DNA of 29,114 nucleotides from NCBI GenBank assembly GCA_900555085.1, contig USJU01000003.1, positions 1 through 29,114 on the forward strand. Reading direction: 5' to 3'. This DNA is from an uncultured Clostridium sp. (GTDB lineage Bacteria > Bacillota > Clostridia > TANB77 > CAG-508). The notes beneath the pieces are model-generated. The model made no database searches. It worked only from the letters and a program-made list of their open reading frames with translations, and was not told the origin of the DNA. A program made the translations under genes and the position numbers. Shown here one piece after another: positions 23,834-29,114 of this stretch (the stretch's first letter is position 1; every line of letters begins with the position of its first letter).

Positions 23834-23922
23834 CATTTTTTGGCAAAATATTATTAATATTTTAATGTAACATTTTTTTATTTTCTTAATATTATATACA
23901 AAAATTATAACGGAGGTTATTT

Positions 23923-24645
23923 ATGGATTACGAAATTATGATGAATGGTAATGTAAAAATTGGTATGGTTGCTCCTGACTTTGAGGCTGACACCTCTTTT
24001 GGCAAAATTTGTTTAAATGATTATAAAGGAAAATGGCTTGTTTTATTCTCTCATCCAGGCGATTTTACTCCTGTATGTACAACTGAAATGATTGCTTTTT
24101 CTAAAGCTTTTGACTACTTTCAAAATCTTAATACTTGTTTACTAGGCTTGAGTATTGATAGTACACCTTCACATCTTGCTTGGATTTATGATATTTATTG
24201 TAGAACAGGAGTAAAAATTCCTTTCCCTATTATTGCTGATAGAAGTGGCGAAATATCTAGAAAATATGGAATGATTGCAAATGATGTAAGTACAACAGAA
24301 ACTGTAAGAAATGTTTTTATAATAGATGATAAACAAATAGTTAGAGCAATTCTTGTATACCCATTAAATGTTGGTAGATGTATTCCTGAAATTTTAAGAT
24401 TAGTTGAAGCACTACAAACTGCGGATTGTTCAAAAGGCTCTACACCTGCAAATTGGTGCCCTAATCAGCCAGTTATTGTACCTGGACCTAAAACATATTG
24501 TGCATTAGAAGAACGAATAGAAAGTATTAAAGAAAATAAAAATGGTATGAGTTGGTATTTAAGTTTTAAAGAACCGACATGCTTTCCAAGTGAAGATAAT
24601 AAATGCAAATGTTTAGAAGGCTGTCAAAAGTGTGAGAAAAAATAA
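23923..24645 (+). CDS. Peroxiredoxin, Prx6/1-Cys-like, with Cys-rich tail
   Basis: This 240-residue thioredoxin-fold peroxidase has the active-site motif FSHPGDFTPVCTTEM with peroxidatic C52, and the family arginine in NVFIIDDKQIVRAIL. The long C-terminal part (about 165-220, including TPANWCPNQPVIVPGP) is typical of the Prx6 subfamily found in anaerobes. It reduces hydrogen peroxide and organic peroxides. The last 12 or so residues are unusual, with CKCLEGCQKC giving four cysteines that could act as resolving thiols or bind metal. GGAGG precedes the ATG. It is divergent from pyk. Confidence 0.9.
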   Translation: MDYEIMMNGNVKIGMVAPDFEADTSFGKICLNDYKGKWLVLFSHPGDFTPVCTTEMIAFSKAFDYFQNLNTCLLGLSIDSTPSHLAWIYDIYCRTGVKIPFPIIADRSGEISRKYGMIANDVSTTETVRNVFIIDDKQIVRAILVYPLNVGRCIPEILRLVEALQTADCSKGSTPANWCPNQPVIVPGPKTYCALEERIESIKENKNGMSWYLSFKEPTCFPSEDNKCKCLEGCQKCEKK

Positions 24646-24776
24646 TTTTCATATTCTTGACTAATAAAACATACAATGATATTATTTACCAAGTATCATT
24701 AGTAAGATATTTTTCACTATAAATATCTGAATCATTATGCTATATGTTTTGAATGCTTCTGGAAAGGATGGTAACT

Positions 24777-25139
24777 ATGCAAATTTGGCAGTTTATTATT
24801 ACGAGTAATATAGTACTACCAGAGAAATTAGATGAACTTAAGCAATTTTTGCAAGAAAGGGATATGAACATTATTCTTGTTATGGAAAATGAAGCCAAGG
24901 ACATAAATGATAAATTATTAGCTAAAATAGATTTAATGGAGAAAAAAGCATGTACCGATGCAATTTTATCAAAAAAATCTACAATAATAATTTATTATAG
25001 AAGTCCTGAACTTCACAAAAACTTAGAAACAGATAAAACTTATCTTTATTATGATGCTTTATATACTACAAGCATATATAAAGATTTCAATCTTTTGTTA
25101 AGAAGTATTTGTATTTTATTAAATATCAATGCAAATTAA
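24777..25139 (+). CDS. Hypothetical protein, 120 residues
   Basis: I do not recognise this family. The ATG at 24777 has GGAAAGG nine bases upstream; an earlier in-frame ATG at 24753 has no site. The product looks soluble and alpha/beta, starting MQIWQFIITSNIVLPEKL, with a middle charged helix and a late aromatic segment KTYLYYDALYTTSIY. No catalytic motif is visible. The 5' flank (24646-24776) is rich in small hairpins. A 14-bp inverted repeat, TGTTTTGAATGCTT at 24745 and its complement at 25149, brackets the gene. Confidence 0.55.
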   Translation: MQIWQFIITSNIVLPEKLDELKQFLQERDMNIILVMENEAKDINDKLLAKIDLMEKKACTDAILSKKSTIIIYYRSPELHKNLETDKTYLYYDALYTTSIYKDFNLLLRSICILLNINAN

Positions 25140-25161
25140 CCACAAAGTAAGCATTCAAAAC

Positions 25162-25195
25162 AAAAACAAGTTACTTTATTGTAACTTGTTTTTTT
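25162..25195. terminator. Bidirectional terminator between the hypothetical gene and guanine deaminase
   Basis: A perfect 13-bp stem AAAAACAAGTTAC/GTAACTTGTTTTT (25162-25174 with 25181-25193) has T-runs on both strands, between two convergent genes. Confidence 0.88.
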
Positions 25196-25197
25196 AC

Positions 25198-25659
25198 TTA
25201 ATATATTACTTTGTTTTGTTTTTTATAATCTTCAAATAATTCAATACATTCTGTTCTATTTATTTGCTTTAAATTTATCAATTCTTTATTTTTTCCCTCA
25301 AGGTAATCATAAATGATATCATCTCTAAAGCCTATTTCTCCTGCATCTGTCTTTGTACACGCATAATAAACTTCTTTTATATTCGCCCAAATTATCGCAG
25401 ATAAACACATTGGACAAGGTTCGCATGACGTATATAAAATATAATTTGATAAATCGTATGTTCCTAATTTTTCACAAGCTTTTCTTATTGCTGTTACTTC
25501 GGCATGAGCTGTTGGATCGTTATTCTTCAAAACCATATTATGCCCTTGAACTATTATGTTTCCATTTTTATCTGTTATAACTGCTCCAAATGGTCCCCCC
25601 TCATTTGATGTGTATCCATTAAAAGCCTCTTCTTTTGCCAATTTCATAAATTTGTTCAT
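25198..25659 (-). CDS. guaD: Guanine deaminase (cytidine deaminase fold)
   Basis: With the ATG at 25659 (GAGGAAAAAC upstream; an ATG four codons earlier precedes that site) the protein has 153 residues, like B. subtilis GuaD. It has GGPFGAVI, the zinc and proton-shuttle motif NDPTAHAEVTAIRKAC (H52, E54), and TSCEPCPMCLSAI (C79, C82). The segment after these, DAGEIGFRDDIIYD, fits guanine deaminase better than tRNA adenosine deaminase. It should convert guanine to xanthine in purine breakdown. A small membrane protein gene ends 15 bp upstream. Confidence 0.87.
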   Translation of the reverse strand: MNKFMKLAKEEAFNGYTSNEGGPFGAVITDKNGNIIVQGHNMVLKNNDPTAHAEVTAIRKACEKLGTYDLSNYILYTSCEPCPMCLSAIIWANIKEVYYACTKTDAGEIGFRDDIIYDYLEGKNKELINLKQINRTECIELFEDYKKQNKVIY

Positions 25660-25674
25660 GTTTTTCCTCATTTT

Positions 25675-26013
25675 CTATACTTTTTTCCATAACCAATCTA
25701 AATCATTGCTTATACTCTTTTTATTCTTTTTCTTTGCTTCTATATCGTCAACCCATAAATATCCAAATAATGATATAAATATAAATACAAAGTCAACTGC
25801 TAAGCAATTGCTTAATGTTTTTGTAATTTCTGGATCTTGGCCTTTGTTAATAGTAAGTTGTACTGCATAAACAATTAGTAAAACTAAATATGCAATAAGC
25901 ATTATAGCTGGAATTGCACTTTTCTTAGTTTCTCTTCCTAAATACACCATTAATCCTGTAAAAATTGTAAGCAAAAAAGCAGAAACAAAATCCGCAATGT
26001 TTAAAATAACCAT
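25675..26013 (-). CDS. Small integral membrane protein
   Basis: The product is 112 residues with three hydrophobic segments (about 2-24, 33-52 and 72-88) and a basic, lysine-rich C-terminus ending in DLDWLWKKV. It has no motif I recognise. GGGGGAAAAAGAA precedes the ATG. It lies between glmM and guaD on the same strand with very short gaps (21 and 15 bp), so it is probably cotranscribed with both. Confidence 0.6.
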   Translation of the reverse strand: MVILNIADFVSAFLLTIFTGLMVYLGRETKKSAIPAIMLIAYLVLLIVYAVQLTINKGQDPEITKTLSNCLAVDFVFIFISLFGYLWVDDIEAKKKNKKSISNDLDWLWKKV

Positions 26014-26034
26014 TTTCTTTTTCCCCCTCGTATT

Positions 26035-27399
26035 TTAATTTAATTTTTCTTCAATAAGTTTAGCAAGTTCTTTTGCTCTTTTTGTTATTTCATTTATGTC
26101 TTCTCCTTCTATCATTACCCTAATTAAAGGTTCTGTTCCAGAAGGTCTTATCAACGTCCTTCCATTTCCACTAAATTCTTTTTCTATTGATTCTATTTTT
26201 TGCTTTATTTCGTTGTCATTTTTATACATATCTTTTTTATTTGAATCAACTTTTGCATTTACTAAGACTTGTGGAAATATTTTTACTATATTACAAACCT
26301 CAGAAGCTGTTTTATTCTCCTCTAATATAATTTTTATTAACATTAAAGAGGTTAATATTCCATCCCCTGTAGGATTATAGTCTAATAAAATAACATGACC
26401 AGATTGTTCTCCTCCAATATTATACCCATCTTTTAACATTTGTTCAAGAACATATCTATCTCCAACATTTGTTTGAATGAATTTAATATTATTTTTTTTT
26501 GCATATTTATTTAATCCTAAATTGCTCATAACAGTTGCAACAAGTGTGTTTTTATTAAGTGTTCCATTTTTTTTCATATAATTTGATATTACAGCTAGTA
26601 TTTTATCTCCATCTATAATATTTCCATTTTCATCAACTGCTAAACATCTGTCTCCATCTCCATCGTATGCAATTCCTAAATTAAATTCTCCTTTTACTAC
26701 TTCTTCTTGAAGCATTTCAAGATGTGTTGAACCACAATTTTTATTTATATTTATTCCATCTGGCTCATTGTTTATAATTTTATACTTTATTCCTAAATTT
26801 GTAAATACTTTTTCTGCAACTTTATATGTTGCTCCATTTGCTGTATCTATTAATACTTTAAAGTCTTCTCTATTATTCTTTTCTATATCTTCATCAAAGT
26901 TTTTTCTAAAAAAATAAACATATTCATCTATTAAATCTTCTCTAATTTCTGAAACACCAATTTTTTCGTTTTTAGCAGTAAGTTCTTCTAATTTTCCAGA
27001 TTCCATAACTTCTTCTATTTCTTCTTCAAGGCTATCTGGAATTTTCATTCCTTTGTTACTAAAAAATTTAATTCCATTAAACTCAAATGTATTGTGTGAG
27101 GCAGAAATCACAACACTTGCATCTGCTTTTAGTTTTTTTGTTAAGTATGCAACTGCGGGTGTTGGTATAACTCCAAGCAATTTTACATTTGCCCCATAAC
27201 TTAGAAAACCTGCTGTCATCGCACTTTCTATAAGTGTTCCTGAAAGTCTAGTATCTCTTCCTATTAATATAGTTGGAGCATGGTCTGTGTGCTTTGAAAG
27301 CACATAAGCTCCTGCTTTTGCAACTTTATAAACAAGTTCTGGTGTTAGGTCGGTATTAGCAATTCTTCTAATTCCATCTGTTCCAAAATATTTTCTCAA
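26035..27399 (-). CDS. glmM: Phosphoglucosamine mutase
   Basis: This 454-residue enzyme turns glucosamine-6-phosphate into glucosamine-1-phosphate for peptidoglycan precursors. It has the start KYFGTDGIRR, the phosphoserine loop VISASHNTFEFNGIKF with S101, the metal loop YDGDGDRCLA, the sugar loop GGEQSGHVI and the phosphate loop IRPSGTEPLIRVM. The common GIANT-type region is also present. The start codon is TTG, with GAGGT eight bases upstream. It heads a tight group with the small membrane protein and guanine deaminase. Confidence 0.96.
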   Translation of the reverse strand: MRKYFGTDGIRRIANTDLTPELVYKVAKAGAYVLSKHTDHAPTILIGRDTRLSGTLIESAMTAGFLSYGANVKLLGVIPTPAVAYLTKKLKADASVVISASHNTFEFNGIKFFSNKGMKIPDSLEEEIEEVMESGKLEELTAKNEKIGVSEIREDLIDEYVYFFRKNFDEDIEKNNREDFKVLIDTANGATYKVAEKVFTNLGIKYKIINNEPDGININKNCGSTHLEMLQEEVVKGEFNLGIAYDGDGDRCLAVDENGNIIDGDKILAVISNYMKKNGTLNKNTLVATVMSNLGLNKYAKKNNIKFIQTNVGDRYVLEQMLKDGYNIGGEQSGHVILLDYNPTGDGILTSLMLIKIILEENKTASEVCNIVKIFPQVLVNAKVDSNKKDMYKNDNEIKQKIESIEKEFSGNGRTLIRPSGTEPLIRVMIEGEDINEITKRAKELAKLIEEKLN

Positions 27400-27482
27400 T
27401 TTAATTACCTCTTTCTACTATAATTATACATTTAATATTCTTCATTATTATATAATTATGTTTTTTTAATTTCAATATATAA

Positions 27483-29114
27483 TTACATTTTATTTGGCAT
27501 TTGTATTCCTAAAAGATTAGCTCCTGTTTTTAAAATATTTCCTACTGCATATGTTAAGTATAATCTTGCATCTTGAACGTTTTTATCCTCAGTAATTATT
27601 TTGTTATTATTATAAAAACTACTGTATTCTTTTGCTAAATTTATTAAGTATCTTGATAATATTGAAGGTTCATTTTTTTCTGTCACTTGTATTAGTGTAT
27701 CTTCAAATTGATATATTAAGTTTATTACGTTCATTGAGTCTTTATCTAAAAGATTTTTTACAAGTGGTTCGTTATATTCTGGAATGTATCCTGCTTTTTC
27801 TAATACACTCTTTGTACGTACATACATATATTGTATATATGGTCCTGTTTCTCCTTGGAAATTTAATATTGCATCCCAATCAAATATTTCGTCTTTAATT
27901 CTGCTATTAGCTAAATCGTTAAATATTATTGCTCCTATTCCAACTTTTTTAGCTACATCTTCTTTATCTTCTAATTCTGAATTTTTTTCTTCTATTATTT
28001 TTTGTGCTCTTGTAATAGATTCATTTAAAAGGTCTTCTAGCTTTATTATATTCCCTTCTCTTGTAGACATTTTTCCTGTTTTTAGTTGAACCATTCCAAA
28101 TGGTACATGTTCTAAGCCTTTTGTGTATTTTTCATCTAATCCTAATAATTTTGCGACTTCAAATACCTGTTTAAAATGTAAAACTTGTTCATAAGATGTT
28201 ACATATAGGGCTTTATCAAAATTATAAGTTCTTGCTCTATACATTATTGCTGCTAAATCTCTGGTTGCATATGTTGTTGAACCATTTGTTTTTCCAATAA
28301 TACATGGTGTATCTATTTTTGCATATTCTAAATTTATTATTCTTGCACCTTCAGATTCTTCAAGTTTTCCAGATTTCTCAAGTATATCTACAACCTCGTT
28401 CATTTTATCTGAATAAAAAGCTTCTCCATTCCATGAATCGAATTTACTTCCTAATAAATCGTATACCCTTTGGAATTCTTCCAAACTTAATTTTCTAAAT
28501 TTATTCCAAATTTCTGTGCAATATTTATCTCCATCTTCAAGCTTTTTAAAATTGTTTCTGCATTCTTCTAAAACACTCTCATCTTCTTTGCATAGTGCAT
28601 TTATTCTTACATATATTTTTGTAAGTTCATCTATAGGATTTTCTTCAATATTGTACTCGCTTCCCCATCTTTTATAGCCTTCTATTAATTTACCAAATTG
28701 TGTTCCCCAGTCTCCTAGGTGATTTATTCCTATTGTGTTATATCCTAAAAATTTATAAATATTATATAAAGCTCCTCCTATAACTGTTGAACGTAAATGC
28801 CCTATATGAAAGGGTTTTGCTATATTAGGAGATGAATAATCTATTACTATATTCTTATTTTCACCTATTTTGGATGAACCATAGTTCTCTTGTTTTGCAT
28901 TTACTTCTTCTAAAACTTCTTTAGCAAAATTTTCTTTATTTGTATAAAAGTTTAAATACCCATCTACTACATCCATTTTTTCTATTAAATTATTATCTAA
29001 TTTTATATTTTGTTTTATTTCCTCTGCAATTGCTATTGGAGATTTTTTTAACTCTTTTGCAAGTCTAAAACAGGGAAATGCAAAATCTCCATTATTTGCA
29101 TATTTGGGTATTTC
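27483..29114 (-). CDS. argS: Arginyl-tRNA synthetase, 5' end outside window
   Basis: The frame runs in from the window edge with EIPKYANNGDFAFPCFRLAK and is open to 29114. That is about 543 codons, so only some 20 N-terminal residues are missing. It charges tRNA-Arg with arginine. It shows the class I motifs FHIGHLRST (HIGH) and GKMSTREGN (KMSKS equivalent), the TYATRDLAAIMYR region and the C-terminal DALR-type anticodon-binding domain with LINLAKEYSSFYNN. It ends 83 bp before the glmM start with no clear terminator between them. Its tRNA-Arg set matters for the CGG question raised in the findings. Confidence 0.96.
   Translation of the reverse strand, partial: EIPKYANNGDFAFPCFRLAKELKKSPIAIAEEIKQNIKLDNNLIEKMDVVDGYLNFYTNKENFAKEVLEEVNAKQENYGSSKIGENKNIVIDYSSPNIAKPFHIGHLRSTVIGGALYNIYKFLGYNTIGINHLGDWGTQFGKLIEGYKRWGSEYNIEENPIDELTKIYVRINALCKEDESVLEECRNNFKKLEDGDKYCTEIWNKFRKLSLEEFQRVYDLLGSKFDSWNGEAFYSDKMNEVVDILEKSGKLEESEGARIINLEYAKIDTPCIIGKTNGSTTYATRDLAAIMYRARTYNFDKALYVTSYEQVLHFKQVFEVAKLLGLDEKYTKGLEHVPFGMVQLKTGKMSTREGNIIKLEDLLNESITRAQKIIEEKNSELEDKEDVAKKVGIGAIIFNDLANSRIKDEIFDWDAILNFQGETGPYIQYMYVRTKSVLEKAGYIPEYNEPLVKNLLDKDSMNVINLIYQFEDTLIQVTEKNEPSILSRYLINLAKEYSSFYNNNKIITEDKNVQDARLYLTYAVGNILKTGANLLGIQMPNKM

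Noticed and set aside
1..29114. CRISPR array, prophage or insertion sequence
   Set aside because: No regularly spaced direct repeats, transposase or phage structural genes were seen. The lone recombinase looks like a Xer-type housekeeping enzyme.

Overview
This window is AT-rich DNA from a Gram-positive, low-GC member of the Firmicutes, most likely an uncultured gut-type Clostridia. The grounds are strong AGGAGG-type ribosome binding sites, sigma-A-like promoters with long T-run terminators, a pta-ackA acetate pathway, a dipicolinate synthase gene (a spore trait) and an RlmCD-type rRNA methylase. The standard bacterial code fits, with TGA used as stop. No phage, CRISPR array or insertion sequence was seen. 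Most genes are on the minus strand. The plus-strand genes are a tyrosine recombinase, an HdeD-like protein, tRNA-Leu with a small ORF, a peroxiredoxin and a small unknown gene.

Layout. (1) 1-1704: a nucleotide-breakdown pair. A fused 5'-nucleotidase/nucleoside hydrolase is followed by an overlapping HAD phosphatase cut by the window edge. (2) 1788-3693: an OmpR-type response regulator and histidine kinase operon. (3) 3842-7080: a secreted C39-like peptidase with SH3 domains, divergent from a Xer-type recombinase, then a long imperfect palindrome and an HdeD-family protein. (4) 7185-8250: frameshifted dpaB (dipicolinate synthase B) and an unknown gene. (5) 8364-10579: pta-ackA. (6) 10808-14142: DUF368/PopT-type lipid-carrier translocase, YugP-type zinc peptidase, RNA m5C methylase and a YwaF-like membrane protein. 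(7) 14351-17309: acyl-CoA ligase and a repetitive surface protein. (8) 17409-19560: rlmCD, a broken Nudix gene and a frameshifted rdgB, overlapping end to end. (9) 19644-20520: tRNA-Leu and small genes. (10) 20601-29114: mreB, a small membrane protein, pyruvate kinase, peroxiredoxin, guanine deaminase, glmM and argS (5' end outside the window).

Themes. Central carbon flow (pyk, pta, ackA) and envelope building (mreB, glmM, DUF368, C39/SH3 protein) dominate. Nucleotide handling recurs: the nucleotidase-hydrolase fusion, guanine deaminase, rdgB and the Nudix gene.

Most unusual signal: four reading frames are interrupted (dpaB, rdgB, Nudix, and a small ORF after tRNA-Leu), and each break lies at a CGG triplet followed by A. 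In dpaB and rdgB the CGG is in frame, and skipping its C restores the family sequence. My hand scan found only one in-frame CGG in the intact genes. This could reflect an unassigned or hungry CGG codon, sequence error or gene decay. The required shift direction is not the same at all four sites, so the question is open.
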